From positions 682,001 to 746,000 of the forward strand of contig NZ_CP009110.1 of NCBI RefSeq assembly GCF_000739085.1: a stretch of 64,000 nt of DNA, read 5' to 3'. The notes under the pieces were generated by a model. The model had not been told where the DNA came from and did no database searches. It saw only the letters and a program-made list of their open reading frames with translations. The position numbers and the translations under genes are program-made. Below, one piece after another: positions 8,300 to 18,115 of this stretch (within the stretch, counting starts at the first letter, position 1; every line of letters starts with the position of its first letter). The DNA comes from Amycolatopsis methanolica 239. GTDB lineage: Bacteria > Actinomycetota > Actinomycetes > Mycobacteriales > Pseudonocardiaceae.

Positions 8300-11200
8300 G
8301 TGAGCACGCTGCAGTTCAAGAGGTCACCAAGGCTTGCTGCGCCGCGTCCACCGGGTGGTGAGGTCCACCTCGAACCGCCACCGGAGGTGCCCCGCACGAT
8401 CCCGGGCAACGTCGTCCAGAAGATGATGCCCGTGGTCATGATCGTGGCCACGATGGGCATGGTCGTCGTCATGTTCACCACCGGCGGATCGGCGGCGCGC
8501 AGCCCCCTGACGCTGATGTTCCCGCTGATGATGCTCATGTCGATGGGGGGCATGTTCGCCGGCGGCGGCAAGAGCGGCGGGGCCAAGAAGGCCGAGATGA
8601 ACGAGGACCGCAAGGACTACCTGCGGTACCTCGGGCAGATGCGCGAGCGGGCCCGCGAGGCGATGGCCGAGCAGCGCGCGTCGCTGGAGTGGGTGCACCC
8701 GGATCCGCAGGCGCTGTGGTCGCTGGCCGCGAGCCGCCGCATGTGGGAGCGCCGCCAGAACGACCAGGACTTCCTGCACCTGCGTGTCGGGCGCAGCTCG
8801 CACCGGCTGGCGACGCGCCTGGTGCCGCCCCAGACCGGCCCGGTCGACGAGCTGGAGCCGATCGCCACGCTGGCGCTGCGCCGGTTCGTGCGCGCCCACT
8901 CGATCGTCCCCGATCTGCCCACCCAGATCACCCTGCGCGGGTTCGCGGCCGTGAGCCTGAGCGGCGACAAGGAGCTGACCCGCGGGCTGACCAGGGCGAT
9001 GCTGGCCCAGCTGGTCACCTTCCACAGCTGTGACGACGTCCTGCTCGCGTTCGCCACCACCGGCCGCGCGAAGGCCGAGTGGGAGTGGGCCAAGTGGCTG
9101 CCGCACGTCCAGCACCCCGAGCTGGCCGACGGCATCGGTCAGCTGCGCATGATGGCCGGTTCGCTCGCGCAGATCGAGCAGTGGCTGGACGCGGAGCTGC
9201 GTGACCGGCCGCGGTTCTCGCGCAATGCGACGCCGTCGCCGGACCAGCCGCACATCGTGATCGTGCTGGACGACGCCGAGGTCACCCGCGAGGAGCAGAT
9301 CATCCTCGAGGAGGGCCTGGTCGGCGTCACGCTGATCGACCTGTCCGACTCGCTGGGCAACCTCGCCGCGCGCCGCGGTCTGCGCCTGGTCGTGGAGAAG
9401 GAACGCGTCGGCGCGCGCAGCGGCGGCGGCATCGAGTGGTTCGGCAAGCCGGACAGCCTCAGCGTCGTCGAGTGCGAGGCGCTGGCCCGCAAGCTCGCGC
9501 CGTACCGCGTCGGCAGCGCCGCGCAGGAGGCCAGCGAGGACGAGCCGCTGCTGTCCAACCCGACGCTGCTGGAGCTGCTCGGCATCCCCGGCGACCCGAT
9601 GACGTTCGACGTGCAGCAGGCCTGGCGGCCGCGCCCGGTGCGCGACCGCTACCGCGTCCCGTTCGGGATTGGCGAGTTCGGGCAGGCCGTCGAGCTGGAC
9701 ATCAAGGAAGCCGCGATGGAAGGCATGGGCCCGCACGGCCTGTGCATCGGGGCGACCGGTTCCGGTAAGTCGGAGTTCCTGCGCACGCTGGTGCTCGGCC
9801 TGCTGGCCACGCACTCCAGCACGACGCTGAACATGATCCTGGTCGACTTCAAGGGTGGTGCGACGTTCCTCGGCCTGGACAAGGCCCCGCACGTCGCCGC
9901 GACGATCACCAACCTGGCCGGCGACCTGACGCTGGTTGACCGCATGAAGGACGCGATCGCGGGCGAGGTCGCGCGGCGCCAGGAAGTGCTCGCGAAGGGC
10001 AACTACAAGAACGTCTGGGACTACGAGAAGGCCCGTGAGAACGGCGCCGACCTCGACCCGCTGCCCGCGCTGTTCATCTGCATCGACGAGTTCTCCGAGA
10101 TGCTGACGGCCAAGCCGGACTTCATCGACATCTTCCTCCAGATCGGCCGCGTAGGCCGGTCGCTGCAGATGCACATGCTGCTCGCGTCGCAGCGGCTGGA
10201 GGAGGGCAAGCTGCGTGGTCTGGACACGTTCCTGTCCTATCGGATCGGTCTGAAGACGTTCTCCGCCGCGGAGTCGCGGGCCGCGATCGGTGTGCCGGAC
10301 GCGTTCGAGCTGCCGTCGATCCCGGGATCGGGGTACCTGAAGTACGACACGTCCACGATGGTCCGGTTCAAGGCGTCCTACGTGTCCGGTCCGTACCGGC
10401 CTGCCGGGATGCAGGCGGCCGGGCCGGTGGCCAACGTCGTGCGCGCGGACAAGCGGCCGCAGCTGTTCGTGCCCGACTTCGTGGAGCTGCCGCCGGAGCC
10501 CGAGCCGGAGCCGGTGCGCGTCGAGGCCGCGCCCCAGCCGCAGCAGGAGGAGGGCACCGAACCGACCGAGCTCGAGGTCATCGTCGACCGCCTGATCGGC
10601 CAGGGCCCGCCCGCGCACGAGGTGTGGCTGCCGCCGCTCGACGAGTCGAACTCGCTGGACACGCTGCTGCCGAACCTCAACCCGACCGACGATCGCGGTC
10701 TGTCGCCGGTCGGCTTCTTCGGCAACGGCAAGTTGCAGGTGCCGATCGGCATCGTCGACCGGCCGTTCGAGCAGCGGCGCGACCCGCTGTGGGCGGACTT
10801 CTCCGGCGCGGCCGGTCACGGTGTGATCGTCGGCGGTCCGCAGTCGGGGAAGTCGACCCTGCTGCGCACGCTGATCATGTCGCTGTCGCTGGCCAACACG
10901 CCAGAGGAGGCGCAGTTCTACTGCATCGACCTCGGTGGTGGCACGCTCGCCGGCCTCGCCGACCTGCCGCACGTCGGTGGTGTCGCGGTGGCCCGCCGCG
11001 AGCCGGACAAGGCCCGCCGCATCGTGGCCGAGCTGAACGCGCTCGCCAACGAGCGGGAAGGCCTGTTCGGACAGTTGGGCATCGACTCGATGGCCGACTT
11101 CCGCAACCGCAAGCGGCGCGGCGAGATCACCCCGGAGCAGGACCCGTTCGGCGACGCGTTCCTGATCGTCGACGGCTGGCGCGCCCTGCGCGACGACTTC

Positions 11201-12310
11201 GAGGAGCTGGAGCCGCAGATCACCGCGCTGGCGCAGCGCGGCCTGGCCTACGGCGTGCACGTGGTCATCTCCGCGAACCGGTGGGCGGACATCCGCCCGG
11301 CGATCAAGGACATGCTGGGCACGCGGTTCGAACTGCGGCTCGGTGACCCGAGCGAATCCGACATCGACCGGCGGACCGCGGTGAACGTGCCCGAGGGCCG
11401 TCCCGGCCGCGGCCTGACCCGCGACCGGTTGCACATGCTGATCGGCCTGCCGCGGATCGACGGGTCGAGCGACCCGGAGACGATCGGCGCCGGCGTCGCG
11501 GACGCGGTCGCGAAGATCAAGGCCGCCTGGCCGGGCCGCCCGGCGCCGCAGGTGCGGCTGCTGCCGGAGATGGTGTCCTACGAGGACGTGCTGTCGATGG
11601 ACAAGCAGCGGCACACCAAGCTCATCCCGATCGGCATCAACGAGGACGAGCTGGCGCCGGTCTACCTGGACTTCGACGCCGACCCGCACTTCATCGCCTT
11701 CGCCGACGGCGAGTCCGGCAAGACGAACCTGCTGCGGCAGATCACGCGCGGGATCACCGAGCGGTACACGGCGAAGGAAGCGGTCATCGTGCTGGTGGAC
11801 TACCGGCGCACGATGCTCGGGTTCGTGGAGGGCAACCACCTGCTCGGCTACGCGGTGTCGGCCAACCAGCTCGACGGCATGGTCAAGGACATCGTGGGGT
11901 CGATGACCCGGCGACTGCCCGGGCCGGACGTCACGCAGGAGCAGCTGCGCAACCGGTCCTGGTGGAAGGGCCCGGAGCTGTTCATCGTGGTCGACGACTA
12001 CGACCTGGTGGCCACGCAGACCTCCAACCCGCTCAAGCCGCTGTCGGAGTTCCTGGCCCAGGCCAAGGACGTCGGCCTGCACATGGTCGTGGTGCGCCGC
12101 ACGGGTGGCGCGTCGCGGGCGGCCTACGACCCGATCATCGGCAAGCTGAAGGAGATCGCGGCGCCGGGCATCGTGATGAACGGCAGCAAGGACGAGGGCC
12201 AGCTGCTGGGCAACGTCAAGCCGTCCGCGATGCCGCCGGGCCGTGGTGTGCTGGTGAGCCGCAAGGTCGGCAAGCAGTTGATGCAGGTGTCGTGGATCCA
12301 GCCAGACTGA
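8300..12310 (+). CDS. eccC: Type VII secretion FtsK/SpoIIIE-type ATPase EccC (single chain)
   Basis: The motor of the ESX system, 1336 residues in one chain; some ESX systems split it into EccCa and EccCb. Two membrane segments lie near residues 37-75. Three ATPase modules follow, with Walker A motifs at 484-491 (GATGSGKS), 845-852 (GGPQSGKS) and about 1137-1142 (GESGKT). The first has a clear Walker B in FICIDEFSEML. The last domain normally binds the C-terminal signal of WXG100 substrates. The start is GTG with GAAGAGGGGA upstream. A GGCACCAG/CTGGTGCC hairpin (12335-12365) separates it from the next gene. Confidence 0.95.
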   Translation: MSTLQFKRSPRLAAPRPPGGEVHLEPPPEVPRTIPGNVVQKMMPVVMIVATMGMVVVMFTTGGSAARSPLTLMFPLMMLMSMGGMFAGGGKSGGAKKAEMNEDRKDYLRYLGQMRERAREAMAEQRASLEWVHPDPQALWSLAASRRMWERRQNDQDFLHLRVGRSSHRLATRLVPPQTGPVDELEPIATLALRRFVRAHSIVPDLPTQITLRGFAAVSLSGDKELTRGLTRAMLAQLVTFHSCDDVLLAFATTGRAKAEWEWAKWLPHVQHPELADGIGQLRMMAGSLAQIEQWLDAELRDRPRFSRNATPSPDQPHIVIVLDDAEVTREEQIILEEGLVGVTLIDLSDSLGNLAARRGLRLVVEKERVGARSGGGIEWFGKPDSLSVVECEALARKLAPYRVGSAAQEASEDEPLLSNPTLLELLGIPGDPMTFDVQQAWRPRPVRDRYRVPFGIGEFGQAVELDIKEAAMEGMGPHGLCIGATGSGKSEFLRTLVLGLLATHSSTTLNMILVDFKGGATFLGLDKAPHVAATITNLAGDLTLVDRMKDAIAGEVARRQEVLAKGNYKNVWDYEKARENGADLDPLPALFICIDEFSEMLTAKPDFIDIFLQIGRVGRSLQMHMLLASQRLEEGKLRGLDTFLSYRIGLKTFSAAESRAAIGVPDAFELPSIPGSGYLKYDTSTMVRFKASYVSGPYRPAGMQAAGPVANVVRADKRPQLFVPDFVELPPEPEPEPVRVEAAPQPQQEEGTEPTELEVIVDRLIGQGPPAHEVWLPPLDESNSLDTLLPNLNPTDDRGLSPVGFFGNGKLQVPIGIVDRPFEQRRDPLWADFSGAAGHGVIVGGPQSGKSTLLRTLIMSLSLANTPEEAQFYCIDLGGGTLAGLADLPHVGGVAVARREPDKARRIVAELNALANEREGLFGQLGIDSMADFRNRKRRGEITPEQDPFGDAFLIVDGWRALRDDFEELEPQITALAQRGLAYGVHVVISANRWADIRPAIKDMLGTRFELRLGDPSESDIDRRTAVNVPEGRPGRGLTRDRLHMLIGLPRIDGSSDPETIGAGVADAVAKIKAAWPGRPAPQVRLLPEMVSYEDVLSMDKQRHTKLIPIGINEDELAPVYLDFDADPHFIAFADGESGKTNLLRQITRGITERYTAKEAVIVLVDYRRTMLGFVEGNHLLGYAVSANQLDGMVKDIVGSMTRRLPGPDVTQEQLRNRSWWKGPELFIVVDDYDLVATQTSNPLKPLSEFLAQAKDVGLHMVVVRRTGGASRAAYDPIIGKLKEIAAPGIVMNGSKDEGQLLGNVKPSAMPPGRGVLVSRKVGKQLMQVSWIQPD

Positions 12311-12383
12311 TCAGGACCGTCCACATCGGAGCGGGGCACCAGGGCCGTGGCGCGGCTCTGGTGCCGTTTCGCGGGGGCGCCTC

Positions 12384-14300
12384 GTGACCTTGCGCGTCGC
12401 AGTGGACTTCGGGACGTCGAGCACCTGCGTGGTGGCCGCGCTGAACGGGCGGCCGCCGCAGGTGGTCGTCGTCGACGGGCAGCCGCTCATGTCCTCGGCC
12501 GTGTACGCGGCGGCCGACGGCACGCTGTTCGTCGGGCAGGAGGCCGACCGGCAGGCGGCGATGGACCCGTCGCGCTACGAGCCGAACCCGAAGCGCCGCA
12601 TCGACGAGGGCGAGCTGCTGCTCGGCGACCGCGTCCTTCGGGTCACCGACGTCGTGCGCGCGGTGCTGGAACGCGCCGTCACCGAGGCGCGCCGCCTCGC
12701 CAGCAACGCCGAGGTCGGGCTGCTCGTGCTGACCCACCCGGCCGACTGGGGCGCGGTCCGCACCCGGCTGCTGCGCCAGGCCGCCAGTGGTCTGGCCCGC
12801 GAGGTCACGCTCGTGCCGGAACCGGTCGCGGCCGCGGTGTTCCACGCCGCCACCTTCGCGCCGGAGGAGATCAACTCCGACCGCACGGTCGAGATCAGCA
12901 ACCGTCCGGGCGCGACACTGGCCGTGCTCGACCTCGGCGGCGGGACCGTGGACGTGAGCGTCGTGAGCCGGGTCCCCGGCCACCGCGGCGGGTTCCAGGT
13001 CCTCGCCACCCGGGGTGACCCGAGCTTCGGCGGCGCCGACGTCGACCAGTTGCTGCTGGAGCACGTCGGCAGCCTGGTGTCCTCAGCGGACCCGGACGCG
13101 TGGCGCCAGCTGGTCGAGGGCCGTGAGCTGACCGACCGGCGCCGTCGCCGCGTGCTGCGCCAGGACGTGCGCGGCGCCAAGGAAACGTTGTCCCGGCACG
13201 CCTACACCGACGTGCCGATGCCGCCGCCGTTCGCCGACGCGCACGTGACGCGCGAGGACCTGGAGCGCCTGGTCGCCGCGCCGCTGGGCCGCGCGGTCGA
13301 GCTGACCTGCGCCGCGATCGAGGAGGCCGAGCTGCGCCCGAAGCAGCTCAGCGCGATCTTCCTGGTCGGCGGGTCGAGCCGGATCCCGATGATCTCGCGC
13401 CTGGTCCACGAGCGCACCGGCGTGGTGCCGACCACTCTGGACCAGCCGGAAACGGTGGTCGCGCGTGGCGCGCTGCTCGCGGTCCAGAAGGCGCCCGCCT
13501 CGCCGCCGCCGCGCGTGCCTGCCCGGCAGCTCGCCGACCAGCGCACCGAGGTCGTGCGCAACCCGAACGCGCCGCGTCCGGGGTTCTCGCCCCGGCCGCC
13601 GACACCGCCCGGCGGGTTCAGCGGTCCGGCCGTGCCGCGCCAGGCACCGCAGGGTGTGCGCCGCCCGCCGCCAAGGCCGCCGCGCCCGGCTCACCACGGC
13701 TCCGGCCCGGGTTCGCCGCCGCGCGGGATCCCTGCGCCACCGACGCGGAAGAAGCCGAAGCTGCCGTGGATCATCGGCGGCGCGGTCGTGCTCGCCGTCG
13801 CCGCGGTGACCGGGCTGGTCGTGGTGCTGACCGCGGACGGGGAGCCGGAACCGCCGCCGGGGAAGGTCGTCGCGCAGTACCACTACCAGTTCACCGCGCC
13901 GCAGGACTGGACGCAGACCGGTGGCTCCCCGGACCTGCGGGAGACGCTGATCAAACCGGACGACGCGCAGCAGCAGTTCGACTCGGTGTCGGTCCAGGAA
14001 CACCCGTTGTCCTACGACGCGTCGGCCGATCCCCGCCGGCTCGTCAGTGAGTTGCGCTCGCAAATCGAAGCGGCGCCGGCGCAGTACTCCGGGTTCAACC
14101 CGGAAGCCAGCTACGCCGGCCGGAAAGTGGTCTTCTACCACCAGGTCCTGCCCGGTCAGACCGCGTCGATCGACTGGTACGCCCTGGCGCAGGGGAACGT
14201 CCAGGTGAACGTCGGATGCGTGTATGCGAACGAAAACGCGCGTGACCGGGTGAACGCCGCTTGCACGCAGGTGATCAGGACGCTCAACATCAGCGCGTGA
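12384..14300 (+). CDS. Hsp70-like ATPase fused to Rv3446c-type T7SS-associated domain
   Basis: A 638-residue fusion. Residues 1-370 form an Hsp70/actin-like nucleotide-binding domain, with phosphate loops VAVDFGTSSTCVV (about 5-17) and DLGGGTVDVSVV (about 182-193) and adenosine motif VGGSSRIP (near 330). The substrate-binding domain of DnaK is missing. Instead there is a Pro/Arg-rich linker, a membrane segment at about 461-482 and an outside domain of about 150 residues like the C-terminus of Rv3446c. It occupies the Rv3446c position, between eccC and the WXG100 pair. The role is probably to couple a cytosolic chaperone-like ATPase to the secretion complex, by inference. The GTG start has GGGGG upstream. 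Confidence 0.8.
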   Translation: MTLRVAVDFGTSSTCVVAALNGRPPQVVVVDGQPLMSSAVYAAADGTLFVGQEADRQAAMDPSRYEPNPKRRIDEGELLLGDRVLRVTDVVRAVLERAVTEARRLASNAEVGLLVLTHPADWGAVRTRLLRQAASGLAREVTLVPEPVAAAVFHAATFAPEEINSDRTVEISNRPGATLAVLDLGGGTVDVSVVSRVPGHRGGFQVLATRGDPSFGGADVDQLLLEHVGSLVSSADPDAWRQLVEGRELTDRRRRRVLRQDVRGAKETLSRHAYTDVPMPPPFADAHVTREDLERLVAAPLGRAVELTCAAIEEAELRPKQLSAIFLVGGSSRIPMISRLVHERTGVVPTTLDQPETVVARGALLAVQKAPASPPPRVPARQLADQRTEVVRNPNAPRPGFSPRPPTPPGGFSGPAVPRQAPQGVRRPPPRPPRPAHHGSGPGSPPRGIPAPPTRKKPKLPWIIGGAVVLAVAAVTGLVVVLTADGEPEPPPGKVVAQYHYQFTAPQDWTQTGGSPDLRETLIKPDDAQQQFDSVSVQEHPLSYDASADPRRLVSELRSQIEAAPAQYSGFNPEASYAGRKVVFYHQVLPGQTASIDWYALAQGNVQVNVGCVYANENARDRVNAACTQVIRTLNISA

Positions 14301-14452
14301 AAACCCGTTCGGGTGAGCGCGGCATTCACACGCGCAACTACTTCCGCGAACGGCGGGACAAGGCGGAACCGGGCATGGCAAGGTCATCGTCGTAGGTCCG
14401 TAGGCGGTTGGGATCGTTACGGACAACACCACGACGAAGGGGGTAGTTCCTC

Positions 14453-14770
14453 ATGGCAGGCGGCTTTGAAGGGGATCCGGCAGAATTCGCGGCCGCGCAC
14501 CTGAAGGTGTCCGAGGCCAAGCTGGCGATGGACCAGAACCTGATGCAGCTGGCCAACAACATCGAGGCCACGCAGGCGGGCTGGACCGGTCCGGCGGCCA
14601 AGGTGTTCCAGGACGTCATGGACGCTTTCGCCCAGAAGTCGGCGAAGCTGAACGACGCGCTCGAGCACATCGGCGAGATGCTCAAGTCCTCCGGTGTCCA
14701 GTACGAGGTGCAGGACCAGGAAGTCAACCAGCAGCTGAGCTCGCTCCAGGCCGCTCTCGAGGGCCTGTGA
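14453..14770 (+). CDS. esxU: WXG100 family secreted protein, EsxU-like
   Basis: A 105-residue helical hairpin protein with WTG at residues 44-46, the turn of the WXG100 fold. A YEVQD sequence at 84-88 matches the YxxxD/E secretion signal recognised by EccC. It is the first of two adjacent esx genes, with 53 bp between them, so a heterodimer is expected as for EsxU-EsxT. The length equals that of mycobacterial EsxU. Upstream GACGAAGGGGG serves as ribosome site. The 152-bp gap after the Hsp70 gene may hold a separate promoter. Confidence 0.85.
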   Translation: MAGGFEGDPAEFAAAHLKVSEAKLAMDQNLMQLANNIEATQAGWTGPAAKVFQDVMDAFAQKSAKLNDALEHIGEMLKSSGVQYEVQDQEVNQQLSSLQAALEGL

Positions 14771-14823
14771 TCGCGGCCTGAGCGCCGTCACCACACCTGA
14801 CTTCCAGACCAGAAAGGACAATC

Positions 14824-15117
14824 ATGTCGGGCCCGATGAAGGTCGATTACGCCACCATCCACCAGGCCGCCACGGACTGCAACAAGACCGGCGGCGAGCT
14901 GGAAAACCTCTTCACCCAGTTGAAGTCGGACCTCGCTCCGCTGACCAACAGCTGGACCGGTGACGCGCAGCAGGCGTGGCACGACCGGCAGGAGGAGTGG
15001 AACCGCGCGCTGGAGGACATGAAGGGTCTTCTCGCCCGCATCGCCACCGCGCTGCCGCAGATCGCGGACGGCTACCAGTCCACCGACACCGGCATCACCA
15101 AGATGTTCGGCGGCTGA
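14824..15117 (+). CDS. esxT: WXG100 family secreted protein, EsxT-like
   Basis: A 97-residue partner of the preceding WXG100 protein. WTG is again at residues 44-46, and YQSTD at 84-88 fits YxxxD/E. Both members therefore carry a potential EccC signal at the same place; in many pairs only one does. AGAAAGGACA upstream is the ribosome site. It is followed by a strong terminator, so the esx pair probably ends the transcript. The order WXG100-WXG100-rplM is that of esxU-esxT-rplM in mycobacteria, although here two minus-strand genes intervene. Confidence 0.85.
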   Translation: MSGPMKVDYATIHQAATDCNKTGGELENLFTQLKSDLAPLTNSWTGDAQQAWHDRQEEWNRALEDMKGLLARIATALPQIADGYQSTDTGITKMFGG

Positions 15118-15126
15118 GTATTTCCC

Positions 15127-15164
15127 GGAAAGGGCCCCGGCGTGCGCGCCGGGGCCCTTTTTCC
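15127..15164 (+). terminator. Rho-independent terminator after esxT
   Basis: AAAGGGCCCCGGCG pairs with CGCCGGGGCCCTTT around a very short loop and is followed by TT. The left flank is A-rich, so it can also stop transcription of the minus-strand gene that ends at 15170. Confidence 0.9.
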
Positions 15165-15169
15165 GTTCG

Positions 15170-15868
15170 TCAGCGCGGCATTCCGACTTCGTACTGCGCC
15201 TGGTCGTTGAGCACGCGGACGGTGACCTTTTTCGGTTGTCCCGCGACGGTCACCGTGCATTCGAACGTGGCACCCGTGCGGACCGGCTGGTCCTCGGGGC
15301 ACTGGGCGTTCTTGACGTCCCCTTCGCCGAAGTCCTCGCGGAGGATCTTGACGACGCCGTCCTGGACCGCGGCCTGGTCGAGGGTGTCCCCCTGGAACGC
15401 GCCGAGCAGCCAGGCGCCGACGCCACCTCCGCCGAGCAGCACTACCACCGCGGCGCCGATCAGGAACGGCTTCTTGGAGCGCTTGGGCTTCTGCTTGCCG
15501 AACGCGCCGAACCCCCCGTAGCTCGGCTGCCACTGCCCGCCCTGCTGGGGCTGGGGTCCCGTCCCCGGGCCGGGGGCAGGTTGGTGCTGCGCCTGGCCGG
15601 GCTGCTGGTTCCACCCCTGGCCGGTTGGGTGCTGGCCCCACGGCTGGGGGACCGGCCCGCTGGTGGGGTTCTGCTGGCTGGGCTGGCCCCAGGGTGCGGT
15701 AGCGCCCGCTTGGTCAGCGGGCTGCTGGCCCCACCGCGGCGGAACCGGCCCGCCGGCCGGGCCCTGCTGCCCCCAGGACTGGGGGACCGGTCCGCTGGCG
15801 GGATTCTGCTGTCCTGGCTGCCCCCACGGCTGCCACCCCGGTTGTTGCGGCTGGTTCACGCCACTCAC
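15170..15868 (-). CDS. DUF4333-type membrane-anchored protein
   Basis: A 232-residue protein. The first 110 residues are rich in Gln, Pro, Gly and Trp (repeats such as SGPVPQPWGQ). A basic stretch and one membrane segment (FLIGAAVVVLLGGGG) follow. The outside C-terminal domain has two Cys (NAQCPED and TFECTV), a DUF4333 hallmark of likely disulfide type. The GTG start overlaps the upstream lipoprotein stop (GTGA), so the two are coupled. Function is unknown. It is probably envelope-located, with its soluble domain facing outside. Confidence 0.75.
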   Translation of the reverse strand: MSGVNQPQQPGWQPWGQPGQQNPASGPVPQSWGQQGPAGGPVPPRWGQQPADQAGATAPWGQPSQQNPTSGPVPQPWGQHPTGQGWNQQPGQAQHQPAPGPGTGPQPQQGGQWQPSYGGFGAFGKQKPKRSKKPFLIGAAVVVLLGGGGVGAWLLGAFQGDTLDQAAVQDGVVKILREDFGEGDVKNAQCPEDQPVRTGATFECTVTVAGQPKKVTVRVLNDQAQYEVGMPR

Positions 15869-16764
15869 CTGCCCTGCCCCTGGATGTCGTCCATCCGGGC
15901 GTAGAAATCCGCCACCGCCGCGCTGTCCGCCAGCACCGTGACCTGCGACGGGTCCGGGATCTTCGGCAGGTCGACCTCGGACGGCGTGCCGTCGAGCCGG
16001 TAGTGGTAGTCGATCTCCAGCTCGTGCCCGTTGCCGGTGATCTTGCCCGTCATCTCGATCTCGGTCAGCTTGCCCCGCGGGTCCAGCACGACGCGCGTCT
16101 GCAGCGTCCGGGCCTTCATCTCGGCCGTCAGCTGGGAGCTGATCGCCGCGGGGAAGGTCACCACGTCGTTGTCGATGAACGCGGTCAGGGTCACCTCGGC
16201 CATCAGCTCGACGCTGCCGTCCGGCTTGCTGTTGGCGCGCTTCGCGCCGTGGCCGCCCTCCACCGAGTCCTGCACGGCGCCGAGCATCTTGCAGACCGTC
16301 TGCGCGCCCTCCCAGTAGCACTCGTTGTACTGGCCCGAGGTGTACGGCATCTGCACCCACGGCGTCGGCGCGAGGCTCGCGTACACGGGCCCGAGCAGCA
16401 TGTACTCCACCGGGCTGTTGGCCGGGTGATAGACGTCCAGGTACTCGTTGGAGTCGAGGTTCGAGTGGTTGCGGCTCAGCCGCGCGGGCGGGTGCCCCAG
16501 CTGCACGGCGCTGATCGTCGCGTTGAGGCGCCTCTCGTCGAAGCGCACCACCTGGTCCAGCCGGGTCTTCCTGGTCTCGTTGGCGCTGAACTGGTCGGAC
16601 AGCTTGTTGAGCGTGTCGTCGAACTTCGCGCTCACGTATGCGGCGGCGTCCTCGCCGTCGGGCACGGGCGTCCCCGCCTTGGCACTGCCGCACCCGGCGA
16701 GCAGGGCCACCGTGGCGAGCACCGCGGTGAACCTCGGTAGGCTGGATCTCGTTCGCGCGGACAC
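15865..16764 (-). CDS. Putative lipoprotein, coupled to the DUF4333 gene
   Basis: A 299-residue protein with a lipoprotein signal peptide; the lipobox LLAGC puts the modified Cys at residue 25. I recognise no further domain. The mature part has mixed polarity and two Cys (YNECYWEGAQTVCKM). The start is the GTG at 16764 with GGAGGGGG eight bases upstream. Much longer in-frame extensions exist but they would run over the rplM promoter region. It is divergent from rplM across 190 bp and shares an operon with the DUF4333 protein. A role in envelope homeostasis is a guess. Confidence 0.7.
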   Translation of the reverse strand: MSARTRSSLPRFTAVLATVALLAGCGSAKAGTPVPDGEDAAAYVSAKFDDTLNKLSDQFSANETRKTRLDQVVRFDERRLNATISAVQLGHPPARLSRNHSNLDSNEYLDVYHPANSPVEYMLLGPVYASLAPTPWVQMPYTSGQYNECYWEGAQTVCKMLGAVQDSVEGGHGAKRANSKPDGSVELMAEVTLTAFIDNDVVTFPAAISSQLTAEMKARTLQTRVVLDPRGKLTEIEMTGKITGNGHELEIDYHYRLDGTPSEVDLPKIPDPSQVTVLADSAAVADFYARMDDIQGQGR

Positions 16765-16954
16765 GCCGGTGGCCCCCTCCAGGCGGAAAACCGTGTTCTC
16801 GACTGCGCGCAACCCTAGTATGTAAGCCGGGGACACCCCGCCTTCAAGGTCGCCGAACCCGGCGGGTATCTTTATATGTCGTTGTGCGTGCAGCAAGCGT
16901 TCGCGCTGGGTACGCACTCGACCCCAAACGCACCGTTGACCACGAGGTAAACCC

Positions 16955-17403
16955 TTGCCCACGTACAGCCCTAAGCCTGGCGATGTCACCCGTGCCTGGC
17001 ATGTGATCGATGCCGAGGATGTCGTGCTCGGCCGGCTCGCGACCGAGGTCGCCACGCTGCTGCGCGGCAAGCACAAGCCCACGTATGCACCACACGTGGA
17101 CACCGGTGACTTCGTCATCATCGTCAACGCCGAGAAGGTCCGCCTGACCGGTAACAAGCGCGACCAGAAGTTCGCGTACCGGCACAGCGGTTACCCTGGC
17201 GGTCTGCGCAAGCGCTCGTTCGGCGAGCTGCTCGACACCCGGCCCGACCGGCTGCTGGAGAAGGTCGTCAAGGGCATGCTGCCGAAGAACAAGCTCGGCC
17301 GCGCCCAGGCGAAGAAGCTGAAGGTCTACGCAGGCCCGCAGCACCCGCACGCTGCGCAGCAGCCGCAGCCGTTCCAGATCACCAAGATCGCGCAGGTCGC
17401 CAA

Positions 17404-17407
<4 letters not shown>
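16955..17407 (+). CDS. rplM: 50S ribosomal protein L13
   Basis: A 150-residue protein matching L13 along its length ([46 protein letters not shown]). It is an early-assembly protein of the large subunit. It starts with TTG at 16955, preceded by GAGGTAA. It overlaps rpsI by four bases (GTGA), the universal rplM-rpsI operon. The upstream gap has an AT-rich segment (TATCTTTATATG, near 16868) that may belong to the promoter. Confidence 0.97.
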
Positions 17408-17904
<497 letters not shown>

Positions 17905-17917
17905 CCTGCGCCAGTCC

Positions 17918-17961
17918 GACGCGAAGGCGCCCATCCGGTTCCGGGTGGGCGCCTTCGTCGT
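17918..17961 (+). terminator. Hairpin terminator after rpsI
   Basis: CGAAGGCGCCCATCCGG pairs with CCGGGTGGGCGCCTTCG (one G-T wobble), followed by TCGTCGTTCC. It has a strong stem but only a weak T tract, as is common in high-GC genomes. Confidence 0.75.
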
Positions 17962-18115
17962 TCCTGCCCAGGTGACACACCGGCTGGGTATGTAACGCGC
18001 GAAAACGGCGTTCTTCCAGCGGAACGCACCCTGGCGACGATGCTCCGGGGGAGCGTTACCGTCGAACCGGGGGACGCTAGGTTGTCGGGGTTGCACGGCT
18101 CGAGGAGAGGATGAG

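Noticed and set aside
8324-12082. A 1252-codon open frame antisense to eccC
   Set aside because: It arises from the high third-position GC of eccC; the translation is low-complexity Arg/Gln/His/Leu and has no domain.
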